Source of the DNA: JAAYXS01 sp043820985
Lineage (GTDB): Bacteria > Planctomycetota > Phycisphaerae > UBA1845 > Fen-1342
NCBI GenBank assembly: GCA_043820985.1
Contig: JBDRDH010000029.1
Location: 1 to 15,103 of the forward strand
Reading direction: 5' to 3'
Length of the DNA stretch: 15,103 bases
Below, piece after piece: positions 1-6,125 of the stretch. The notes under the pieces were generated by a model. That model worked only from the letters and a program-made list of their open reading frames with translations. It did not search any database and had not been told where the DNA came from. The translations under genes were made by a program, and so were the position numbers. Each line of letters begins with the position of its first letter. The stretch's first letter is position 1.

Positions 1-1
1 C

Positions 2-595
2 AAACGGGCGCCGCATCCTCGGGACTACGCGCGGCGCGTCAAGATGTTCCACGCTCATGGTATCCAGGTGAACGCTAGCTTCGTGTTCGGTTTCGACGGA
101 GACCGGCCGGATGTTTTCGCGCGGACCGCGAGCTGGGTCGAGGACAACCGGCTGGCCTGCGCGACCTTTCACATTCTGACGCCCTATCCGGGTACGCCAT
201 TATTCGGAAAGTTGGCCGCCCAGGGACGTTTATTGCACAGGAATTGGGATTTGTACGACACTGCTCACGCCGTCTTTCGCCCGCGACACATGACCATTAC
301 GCAACTGGAGGAAGGTTATACCTGGTGTTACCGCCGGCTCTTTTCGCACGCCTCGATCTGGAAACGTCGGCCCTCCGACTGGCATGGACTGCCGGCGTAT
401 CTGGCCATGAGCTATTTGTACAAGCGTTCAAATCGTCTCTGGCACTTGTTAATACGCCATCAGCTTACGAGCATGGTCTGGCGACCGTTGATTGAATGGT
501 CGCGCTGGCAGCATGCGCGTCTCAGGAGACGACTCAAAAAAGCAGACACGACCACATCTTCGCTCATTCTCGCGCCTGTCCCGGCCGGGGTTTAG
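2..595 (+). CDS. B12-binding/radical SAM family protein, C-terminal part (5' truncated by window)
   Basis: The frame is open from the window edge, so the gene starts upstream; 197 residues are visible and it ends at TAG 593-595. What remains resembles the end of the radical SAM barrel and the C-terminal extension of B12-binding radical SAM proteins (DUF4070-like). The strand 'NASFVFGFDGD' is followed by 'FHILTPYPGTPLF', then 'WDLYDTAHAVFRPRHM', then 'LEEGYTWCYRRLFS' and a basic helical tail. The [4Fe-4S]-binding CxxxCxxC motif and the cobalamin domain would lie upstream and cannot be seen, so the reaction (methylation, rearrangement or other) cannot be named. Family knowledge places such enzymes in the cytoplasm, often in lipid or secondary metabolite modification. 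The gene converges on dut, and the hairpin at 621-646 may end its transcript. The family call is fairly safe; the substrate is unknown. Confidence 0.8.
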   Translation, partial: KRAPHPRDYARRVKMFHAHGIQVNASFVFGFDGDRPDVFARTASWVEDNRLACATFHILTPYPGTPLFGKLAAQGRLLHRNWDLYDTAHAVFRPRHMTITQLEEGYTWCYRRLFSHASIWKRRPSDWHGLPAYLAMSYLYKRSNRLWHLLIRHQLTSMVWRPLIEWSRWQHARLRRRLKKADTTTSSLILAPVPAGV

Positions 596-620
596 TCAGC
601 AGAGGAGCCGGTGTTTCGGG

Positions 621-646
621 TGGTGCGAGATGGGAATCTCGCACCA
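621..646. terminator. Perfect 11-bp inverted repeat (possible bidirectional terminator)
   Basis: The arms TGGTGCGAGAT (621-631) and ATCTCGCACCA (636-646) are exact reverse complements around a 4-nt loop, GGGA. The hairpin lies 25 nt past the stop of the radical SAM gene, in the convergent gap before the end of dut, so it could stop transcripts from both sides. No T-run follows the stem on either strand, so it is not a textbook intrinsic terminator. A transcript-stabilising hairpin or a dispersed palindromic repeat is also possible. Confidence 0.5.
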
Positions 647-681
647 GCAAGCTTGATAAGACAGGTTTTCCAACAGGCTGT

Positions 682-710
682 GGCTCGGCAGGAGCCTCGC
701 CCTCCCGCGG
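682..710. repeat. Dispersed intergenic repeat of planctomycete/verrucomicrobial type (GGCTCGGCAGGAGCC core)
   Basis: This segment begins GGCTCGGCAGGAGCCTCGCC and continues into a C-rich tail ending CCGCGG. Its first half can fold (GGCTC 682-686 with GAGCC 692-696). I recognise the core from memory as a frequent intergenic sequence in planctomycete and verrucomicrobial genomes, where spurious translations read 'SAGASPS'. That is recollection, not a search. It sits between two convergent genes, where such elements are expected, and contains no credible gene. Confidence 0.5.
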
Positions 711-736
711 TATACCGGATCAATTGGACAATCACA

Positions 737-1183
737 CTAATGCCCGGTGTGGCCGAAGCCGCCGGTGCCGCGGCGGGAATCGGCTAATTCCTCGACCTCG
801 ACGATTTTCACGTGTTCGACCTTGTTGATCACGAGCTGCGCGAAACGCATACCGCGCGTGATGGTGTAGGGCGCGCGCGAGCAGTTGGCCAGGACGACCT
901 GCAGTTCACCGCGGTAGTCGGCGTCGATCGTGCCGGGAGCGTTGGGCAGCATCAACCCGTGCCGCAGGGCCAGTCCGCTACGGGCGCGTACCTGCCCCTC
1001 ATGACCCGGTGGAATCTCCAGGAATATCCCCGTCGGCACCAACTTGATCTCGCCCGGCGCGATTGTGAGCGGCTCATCATTCGAGGCATATAAATCCAGG
1101 CCGGCGGAGTGCGCGGTCATATACTTCGGCAACGGCAGGTCTTCCAGACCGGGCTTACGCCGGACCTTCAATACAGGCTGCAT
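737..1183 (-). CDS. dut: Deoxyuridine 5'-triphosphate nucleotidohydrolase (dUTPase)
   Basis: This enzyme hydrolyses dUTP to dUMP and pyrophosphate in the cytoplasm. It keeps uracil out of DNA and supplies dUMP for thymidylate synthesis. At 148 residues it has the normal length of the homotrimeric family, and all five conserved motifs are present in order: AGLDLY (27-32), RARSGLA (66-72), GTIDADYRGE (84-93) with the predicted catalytic Asp87, RGMRFAQLV (110-118), and the glycine-rich C-terminal arm RGTGGFGHTG (138-147) that closes over the nucleotide. The ATG is supported by a purine-rich AGGAAAG about 5 nt upstream. The gene lies 96 bp behind asnS on the same strand. A promoter-like pair in that gap (1224-1253) suggests it is not wholly dependent on asnS transcription. 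Nothing looks damaged. Confidence 0.97.
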   Translation of the reverse strand: MQPVLKVRRKPGLEDLPLPKYMTAHSAGLDLYASNDEPLTIAPGEIKLVPTGIFLEIPPGHEGQVRARSGLALRHGLMLPNAPGTIDADYRGELQVVLANCSRAPYTITRGMRFAQLVINKVEHVKIVEVEELADSRRGTGGFGHTGH

Positions 1184-1223
1184 GCGTTCTTTCCTCGCAG
1201 GTCGTCGAAACTCTACCCAGTGG

Positions 1224-1253
1224 AGTATAGAACTGGAGCGATCATTTGCACAA
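1224..1253 (-). promoter_or_regulatory. Putative sigma70-type promoter of dut
   Basis: Read on the minus strand, TTGTGC (1253-1248) is followed after 18 nt by TATACT (1229-1224), a good match to -35/-10 elements. Transcription would start near 1217, leaving a leader of about 33 nt that contains the ribosome binding site of dut. The prediction is by consensus only. Confidence 0.5.
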
Positions 1254-1279
1254 CCGGTAGGTCGCGTCCTGATGATGGC

Positions 1280-2788
1280 CTACGGATACACCCTTCCCAT
1301 CATGCGTGCATAGGGAATTGTCTCGCGGATGTGTTTCAGGCCGCAAATCCAGGCCACGGTGCGCTCGACGCCCAGGCCGAAGCCGCCGTGCGGGACCGAG
1401 CCGTAGCGGCGCAGATCGAGGTACCACTCGAAGTCGGCCGGGTCGAGGCCCTCGGCGTGGATGCTCTCCAGCAACGCGTCGTGGTCGTCTTCGCGCTGCG
1501 AGCCGCCGATGATCTCGCCGTAGCCTTCGGGTGCCAGCAGGTCGAAGCCGTTGACCGTGCGTGGATCGTCGGCGTTGCGTTTCATGTAAAAGGCCTTGCA
1601 GGCGCGCGGATAGTGCGTGACAAAGACCGGCCGGTCGTGCAGGCTGGCGATGACCGTCTCGTCGGAGCCGCCCAGGTCGCTGCCCCATTCGAAGTTGGCC
1701 GCCAGTTCCATATGCTTCGGAATGTTGCGCGCCTCCTCCGCACAGTCGGAAAGTTCCTCGCGATTCTCGGCGATCTCGCGGGTCAGCTTCTCGACCTTCC
1801 ATTTCTTGGTCCCCGGCGCGGACTGCTCGGCCTCCTGATTCGCGATAAGTTGGGTGAGTTCAGCGGTGCGCGCGGTGGTTCGATCAAGGCGCTTCTGGAA
1901 GGCGTTTCGTATGCGATCACCGCGCAGCAGTTCGGCAGCCTGCGTATATGTCATACGTACAAACGGCTTCTGAATCTTCTCCAGGGCGGAGATATCGCGG
2001 CCGAGCTGTTCGAGCTCCGGCCGCCGCTCGCGCAGTACTGTTTGCACGACTTCGTAGACAAAATCCTCCGCCACGGCCATGACTTCATCCAGATCCGCAT
2101 AAGCGATTTCCGGCTCGACCATCCAGAACTCGGTCAGGTGCCGGCGGGTTTTGCTTTTCTCGGCCCGGAAAGTCGGGCCAAAACAATAGACCTTGCGATG
2201 AGCCATGCAAGCGGCTTCGAGGTAAAGCTGGCCGGTCTGAGCGAGGTACATGTCGTCGCCGAAGTACTCGACCTTGAACAGCGTCTGTGTGCCCTCGCCG
2301 GCGGCGGGGGCGAAGATCGGCGTGTCGATCAGGACGTAGCCGCGGTCGTTGTAATAGCGGCGAATGGCGTCGATCACCGTATGGCGTACGCGCAGAATGG
2401 CCCACTGCCGGCTGGAGCGGAACCAGAGATGTCGCCGATTCATCAGAAAATCAATGCCATGCGGCTTGGGCGTGATGGGATAACCTTCGGCGGCCTGGAC
2501 AATCCGGACGTCCGTGATCATCAATTCAAAGCCGCCCGTGGAACGTTCGTCAGCGCGCACCATCCCGTCGAGTTCTATCGAGGATTCCTGCCCGAGGCGC
2601 TTGGCGTCCGCGAACATCCCGGCTTGCTCGGCACTCTTCTCCAGGACACATTGGCAAGTGCCGGTACCATCCCGCAAAAGCAGGAACAGCAGCTTCCCAC
2701 TCGACCGGCTGTTGTAGAGCCAGCCTTTAAGTGTTACCGTTTGCCCAACATGATCTCGCAACCGTGCCACCGTTGTCGCTGTCGCCAT
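1280..2788 (-). CDS. asnS: Asparaginyl-tRNA synthetase with an internal helical insertion
   Basis: This class IIb synthetase activates asparagine with ATP and charges tRNA-Asn in the cytoplasm. An N-terminal OB-fold anticodon-binding domain (about residues 10-105, with 'VTLKGWLYNSR') precedes the class II core. Motif 2 begins at FRAEKSKTRRHLTEF (207-221), and motif 3 is GGFGLGVERTVAWICG (468-483) with its conserved Arg476. The segments 'YGEIIGGSQRE' (423-433) and 'DLRRYGSVPHGGFG' (458-471) match AsnRS rather than AspRS. At 502 residues it is longer than E. coli AsnRS. The extra length is a charged, Lys/Glu/Arg-rich stretch at about 290-362, between 'YTQAAELL' and 'FEWGSDLGG', that looks like a helical hairpin or coiled coil. 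The ATG at 2788 has AAAGGA about 8 nt upstream. The gene is divergent from the binding-protein gene and upstream of dut. Confidence 0.96.
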   Translation of the reverse strand: MATATTVARLRDHVGQTVTLKGWLYNSRSSGKLLFLLLRDGTGTCQCVLEKSAEQAGMFADAKRLGQESSIELDGMVRADERSTGGFELMITDVRIVQAAEGYPITPKPHGIDFLMNRRHLWFRSSRQWAILRVRHTVIDAIRRYYNDRGYVLIDTPIFAPAAGEGTQTLFKVEYFGDDMYLAQTGQLYLEAACMAHRKVYCFGPTFRAEKSKTRRHLTEFWMVEPEIAYADLDEVMAVAEDFVYEVVQTVLRERRPELEQLGRDISALEKIQKPFVRMTYTQAAELLRGDRIRNAFQKRLDRTTARTAELTQLIANQEAEQSAPGTKKWKVEKLTREIAENREELSDCAEEARNIPKHMELAANFEWGSDLGGSDETVIASLHDRPVFVTHYPRACKAFYMKRNADDPRTVNGFDLLAPEGYGEIIGGSQREDDHDALLESIHAEGLDPADFEWYLDLRRYGSVPHGGFGLGVERTVAWICGLKHIRETIPYARMMGRVYP

Positions 2789-2848
2789 GGGGAAGTATCC
2801 TTTCTAGCGCGCCTGCCAACGCCCGCCGGAACCGCGAGTATTCAGCGG
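2789..2848. promoter_or_regulatory. Divergent intergenic control region between asnS and the binding-protein gene
   Basis: Only 60 bp separate the two divergent starts, so the promoter of asnS, and probably that of the binding-protein/enolase pair, must lie here or overlap the coding ends. The asnS ribosome binding site (AAAGGA on the minus strand) is clear. On the plus strand only a weak purine stretch (GCGAG) precedes ATG 2849. I found no convincing -35/-10 pair on either strand. Confidence 0.4.
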
Positions 2849-3781
2849 ATGAAGCATCCGGACGGGCGACGGGGTGGTAGTTTATGCCGCGGCGCCCGCG
2901 CAGCACAATGTTTACTGCTGGCAGTTCTCACGGCCGGCGTGTTGACCAGCGGTGTCGGTTGCCGTGCAGCACACATCCCACCACTGATCCAGATACGCAT
3001 GACGGGGGCCCAGATCGCCACCGAGTTAACCGAATCCTGGCTGCACGAGGCCAAATCCTATCGCTTCCAGACCATTCGTCCCCGGAATCCCTCCTGGTCT
3101 GAAGTCGGTTTCCAGGCCTTGGCCGCCGGCGAATGTGACCTGGCCTGTACCGATCGCACCCTCTCGGCCCGCGAGTTGCAGGAGTTCGGTGACCGCCGGA
3201 TCGAGGGGTACCGCGTGGCCTTCTACGGCTATGCCCTATACGTGCATCCGGACAATCCTCTTGACAGCATTTTCGCCAAGCACATCAACCTGGTTTTTCA
3301 GCAACGGATTAGTGACTGGAAAGAGCTGGCTGGTCAGGGGATCGTTGGCCTGGAAGGACCGATTCAACTATTCGGGCCACTGAAAACCAGCCGCGGGGGC
3401 ATGATCCTGATGCGCCGCGCCAAGATCTGGTTCACCAATCCCACCTGGCAGCCGCTCGAGACCGACGCCGAAATTCTGGCCCGTGTGGCGGACGATCCGT
3501 TGGCTATGGGTTTCGCTAGTGTGGGATACGACGAAGGCGTGCGGGCGTTGGGGATACGCATGCGGCGAACGGATCCGCCGGCGTTTCCCTCGCTGGAGGA
3601 AATTGAGTCGGAGCGCTACGGGCTGGCCAAGGTCATCTACGTCTACATGGCCTCGCCACCCAGCCCGGAGGCTAACGCGGCCATCGAATATTTATTCAGT
3701 GAACGGGGACGGCAAGCCATCGAGGCTACTGATACCTGGCCCATTCCCTGGGAGCGCGCCGCTGTCACGCGGAATCCATGA
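2849..3781 (+). CDS. Exported PstS-like periplasmic substrate-binding protein
   Basis: The protein has 310 residues. A basic N-terminus and a hydrophobic run at about 20-36 form a signal peptide. Cys38 follows, but its context (SGVGC) is a poor lipobox, so either a periplasmic protein or a lipoprotein is possible. The rest resembles the PstS/PBP-like phosphate-binding superfamily: 'ALAAGECDLACTDR' (89-103) is the ligand-loop region, 'INLVFQQRISDWKEL' (146-160) matches the 'F.G.I..W.EL' signature, followed by 'LFGPLKTSRGG' (174-184) and the hinge-like 'DDPLAMGFASVGY' (215-227). The end 'NAAIEYLFSERGRQAIE' matches the last helices. The ligand is not certain, and no permease or ATPase is adjacent. 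The ATG at 2849 is the first plausible start. The stop TGA overlaps the next ATG (ATGA, 3778-3781), so translation is probably coupled to the enolase-superfamily gene. The reading frame stays open far upstream, antisense to asnS, which is coincidental. Confidence 0.8.
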   Translation: MKHPDGRRGGSLCRGARAAQCLLLAVLTAGVLTSGVGCRAAHIPPLIQIRMTGAQIATELTESWLHEAKSYRFQTIRPRNPSWSEVGFQALAAGECDLACTDRTLSARELQEFGDRRIEGYRVAFYGYALYVHPDNPLDSIFAKHINLVFQQRISDWKELAGQGIVGLEGPIQLFGPLKTSRGGMILMRRAKIWFTNPTWQPLETDAEILARVADDPLAMGFASVGYDEGVRALGIRMRRTDPPAFPSLEEIESERYGLAKVIYVYMASPPSPEANAAIEYLFSERGRQAIEATDTWPIPWERAAVTRNP

Positions 3782-4974
3782 TACCTCTGCAAATCCGTAG
3801 CGTTCAGATCTACCGCTTAGCCATCCCGCTGTGCGTGCGGTTTGAGCATGCCGCCGCGGTGCGCGATACCGCCGATCCCATCGTCATTGAAATGTGCGCG
3901 ACCGCGCCCCATGCGCATCAGACCGGTTATGGCGAGACGCTGGCCCGGCCCTATGTGACGGGCGAGACGGCGGATTCCGTCGTTGAAGACATCATGAATT
4001 TGTACACACCCCGCCTGGCTGGCTTTACTCCAGAATCCTTCGCGGAGGCTCTGGAGTTCATTGAGGCCCTCCCTTCCCAAATCGGTGGTCGCATCGTGAC
4101 GGCCGCCCGCGCCGCCGTCGAATTAGCCCTGTTGGACCTGGCCGGACGTGTTTTTCGGCGGCGGGCGGCGGATATTGCTGGCTGGATGGGCCTGGGAGGA
4201 TTCGGGCCACCTGGATGCCGAGCCTCCGCTCGGTACTCCGGCATGGTATTGGGCAAAACGCAGCGCAAACTAGCCAGGTCCCTCTGGCTACAACGGCTAT
4301 ATGGTTTACGGGATTTCAAGCTCAAGGTGGCTCTCGATGGCTGGCAACAGCGACTCGAATGGGCCCACCAGGTTCTGCGCCGGCCACTCGCCGATTGCCG
4401 CGTCTCGTTACGAGTTGACGCCAACGGCGGCTGGTCGCTCTCGGAAGCTCACGAAGCTCTGCCCATACTGGAACGCTATGGTGTTTGTGCGTTAGAGCAG
4501 CCACTCCGCGACTCGGAAGATGATGATCTGCCCTGGCTGGCCGCGCAAACCCAGTGTGATCTGATCGCGGACGAATCACTGCTGACGATTGCTGATGCCG
4601 AGCGGCTGATCGAGGGGGGTGGCGTGCGGGTGTTCAACATCCGGATCGCGAAGAACGGCGGCTTGATGCCGTCTTTGCGTATCGCCCGGCTGGCACTCTC
4701 CGCCGGCCTGGACGTTCAACTCGGCTGCCTGGTTGGCGAAACCAGCATTCTCTCCGCCGCTGGAGTTGGTTTCCTGGAAGCCTGCCCACAGGTTCGTTTC
4801 GTGGAGGGGGCTTTCGGGCGGTTCCTGTTAAAGGCAGATCCAGTGTACCGAACGATTCGTTTTGGCTATGGCGGGCGCGTGCGCGCCCAGCGGGATTATG
4901 GCCTGGGCATGCATGTCAACCGCGAGAAGCTACAACGCTGCGCGGTTGAACGACAGCGTGCGCTACAACTCTGA
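3778..4974 (+). CDS. Enolase-superfamily enzyme (muconate cycloisomerase / dipeptide epimerase-like)
   Basis: This 398-residue protein has the layout of the muconate lactonizing enzyme subgroup. An N-terminal capping domain (about 1-125) is followed by a (beta/alpha)7 barrel. The acid/base KxK lies at 181-183 (FKLK). The three Mg2+ ligands are Asp214 (RVDANGGW), Glu240 (ALEQPL) and Asp265 (IADESL), and the second catalytic Lys is Lys292 (IRIAKNGG). The active site therefore looks complete for proton abstraction next to a carboxylate. Relatives include Ala-Glu dipeptide epimerases, o-succinylbenzoate synthases and muconate cycloisomerases. The eighth-strand region reads GCLVGETS and then 'FVEGAFGRFLL', where classical dipeptide epimerases carry a DxD that binds the substrate amino group. 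I do not see that DxD, so specificity stays open. ATG 3778 overlaps the stop of the upstream binding-protein gene, which implies co-expression. The gene ends 21 bp from the convergent VOC gene. Confidence 0.85.
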   Translation: MIPLQIRSVQIYRLAIPLCVRFEHAAAVRDTADPIVIEMCATAPHAHQTGYGETLARPYVTGETADSVVEDIMNLYTPRLAGFTPESFAEALEFIEALPSQIGGRIVTAARAAVELALLDLAGRVFRRRAADIAGWMGLGGFGPPGCRASARYSGMVLGKTQRKLARSLWLQRLYGLRDFKLKVALDGWQQRLEWAHQVLRRPLADCRVSLRVDANGGWSLSEAHEALPILERYGVCALEQPLRDSEDDDLPWLAAQTQCDLIADESLLTIADAERLIEGGGVRVFNIRIAKNGGLMPSLRIARLALSAGLDVQLGCLVGETSILSAAGVGFLEACPQVRFVEGAFGRFLLKADPVYRTIRFGYGGRVRAQRDYGLGMHVNREKLQRCAVERQRALQL

Positions 4975-4995
4975 TAATCACGTCTGGCTGGTGGA

Positions 4996-5346
4996 TCAAT
5001 GGGGCCGCAGCAGTCCAAGTACATTACCATCCGGGTCCGAGAACAGCGCGAATGAGCCGATGTGGGGTATGGGTGCCTCTGGCTTGAGGACCGTGCCGCC
5101 GGCCGCGACGATCTTTTCCAACGTGGCGCCAATATCCGCCACCATGAAGTAAGCCGTCATACGAGGACCCGTGACGTCAGCAGGCGTGGTCATGATGCCG
5201 CCGCTGGGATCCTGACCGGTGCGCACCACTGTGTAATCCGGCATGACATTGGAATCGAAGGACCATTCAAAAACGGTGTTGTAGAACCGTTGACACTTTT
5301 CCACATCATCCGTCAGGAACTCAAAATGGCAGAGCGGGTTTGCCAT
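4996..5346 (-). CDS. VOC superfamily (glyoxalase/bleomycin-resistance fold) protein
   Basis: The protein has 116 residues, the size of a single VOC unit of two beta-alpha-beta-beta-beta modules. The first module starts 'PLCHFEFLTDDVEKCQRFY' with His7 at the usual first ligand position. The second contains 'MTAYFMVADIGATLEKIVAAGG' in two parts (63-72 and 73-84) and ends 'FALFSDPDGNVLGLLRP' (99-115). In metal-dependent glyoxalases a Glu usually follows 'GNxx' in that last motif; here it is Gly111, so a canonical metal site looks incomplete and lactoylglutathione lyase activity should not be assumed. The ATG at 5346 is chosen over a start 78 nt further upstream because AGGAGA lies about 7 nt before it and the extra residues look unlike the family. 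It probably acts in the cytoplasm, function unknown. It converges on the enolase-superfamily gene with a 21-bp gap. Confidence 0.88.
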   Translation of the reverse strand: MANPLCHFEFLTDDVEKCQRFYNTVFEWSFDSNVMPDYTVVRTGQDPSGGIMTTPADVTGPRMTAYFMVADIGATLEKIVAAGGTVLKPEAPIPHIGSFALFSDPDGNVLGLLRPH

Positions 5347-5486
5347 GGCGGATCTCCTAGCCAGAACAGCCCCACCCCGGGGCCGCACCCTGCTCAGTTT
5401 CACATCAGTGGTATTGCCAGGCAACCGGTGGTCCCGGGTTTTTCAGGTCTCTGACCGAATTTACCGGCAATCAGGCGGAACTATTG

Positions 5487-5515
5487 TTGGCACTGACCTT
5501 TCGTGCTGATAGGAT
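5487..5515 (+). promoter_or_regulatory. Putative promoter of the 5523-6011 gene, placed for a leaderless mRNA
   Basis: TTGGCA (5487-5492) and TAGGAT (5510-5515) are separated by the ideal 17 nt. A start about 7 nt after the -10 falls at or next to the A of ATG 5523, which would give a leaderless transcript. The same TAGGAT could instead be a ribosome binding site (AGGA 8 nt before the ATG), and the two readings compete. Confidence 0.4.
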
Positions 5516-5522
5516 TAGCGGA

Positions 5523-6011
5523 ATGTACCGGCCATGGACCGACAAGCTGGTCAGAGTAAGTATCGGGCTGACCCTCCTGCTGCTGTTGGCGGCGGCGGAA
5601 AAGGTCTGCCCCTGGATCTGCATCCCACCCGACCAAACCCCGGCCGAGGCCCCGACAAACGAGAATCAAGCCCCGCTTGACAAGCCGGAGCAAAGCGAAA
5701 CCACATCGGAACCATTGAGCCTGACTGTGGTCTTGCCGGACGCCGTGCCCTTCCGCTGGTCACGCCAGATCAAGCGTGCCACCCTGGCCGCATCCATTGG
5801 GGCCCATCAGGGCACCGTGGCTTATGGACCATTGCTGACCGTTAACGGCCAGAGTAGTGGCCTTCAGGCATTACCCGTGCCAGTGGCACCCTGGCTGATC
5901 AAATCCAACCGGCCAGTCCGTAGTATCACTCCGGTGCTGGTAGTCGATGTTCCAGTTCGCAACCCTGCCCTGACAACCGTGTTGTTGCGAACCGGCCCCC
6001 CCATGGTCTAA
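5523..6011 (+). CDS. Hypothetical membrane-anchored protein
   Basis: I do not recognise this 162-residue protein. A short basic N-terminus (MYRPWTDKLVR) leads into one hydrophobic segment (about 12-25, rich in Leu and Ala), then a Cys-containing stretch (CPWIC, 29-33). Next comes an acidic, Pro/Glu/Thr/Gln-rich linker (36-66) and a C-terminal half with a beta-like pattern (67-162) rich in Val, Pro and Arg. The topology suggests a membrane anchor with the bulk outside the cytoplasm. CPWIC resembles a CxxC redox motif, but no thioredoxin fold is apparent. ATG 5523 is preferred to a TTG 39 nt upstream because AGGA lies 8 nt before it and a promoter-like pair sits between the two. It lies 114 bp upstream of secDF, where many bacteria have yajC, but it does not look like YajC. 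Codon use seems normal, so it is probably a real gene. Confidence 0.6.
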   Translation: MYRPWTDKLVRVSIGLTLLLLLAAAEKVCPWICIPPDQTPAEAPTNENQAPLDKPEQSETTSEPLSLTVVLPDAVPFRWSRQIKRATLAASIGAHQGTVAYGPLLTVNGQSSGLQALPVPVAPWLIKSNRPVRSITPVLVVDVPVRNPALTTVLLRTGPPMV

Positions 6012-6085
6012 GTAACGGGGGAGGTGGCCAGAGACGGGTACGCCGCGCCTGTGCCTGCCTCGTGGACCAAGACGGCATTTTTTGG

Positions 6086-6114
6086 TTGTCATTTATTTCA
6101 TCGACCCTCAAATA
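6086..6114 (+). promoter_or_regulatory. Weak promoter candidate for secDF
   Basis: TTGTCA (6086-6091) is followed after 17 nt by CAAATA (6109-6114) in a locally AT-rich stretch. The start would fall only a few bases before ATG 6126, giving a very short leader. The -10 match is poor. The purine run AAGAGAAA just before the ATG may act as the ribosome binding site of a longer transcript. Confidence 0.25.
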
Positions 6115-6125
6115 AGAGAAACAGC

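Noticed and set aside
496..828. Plus-strand frame across the intergenic repeat and the end of dut
   Set aside because: It runs through the hairpin, the dispersed repeat and the antisense of dut. The SAGASPS stretch is a translation of the repeat, not a protein.
1109..2848. Very long plus-strand open frame running antisense across all of asnS and into the binding-protein gene
   Set aside because: It mirrors the asnS codons on the opposite strand, has no domain or family resemblance before the signal peptide at 2849, and long antisense frames are common in GC-rich genes.
4975..4995. Possible terminator between the convergent enolase-superfamily and VOC genes
   Set aside because: The 21-bp gap contains no inverted repeat or T-run.
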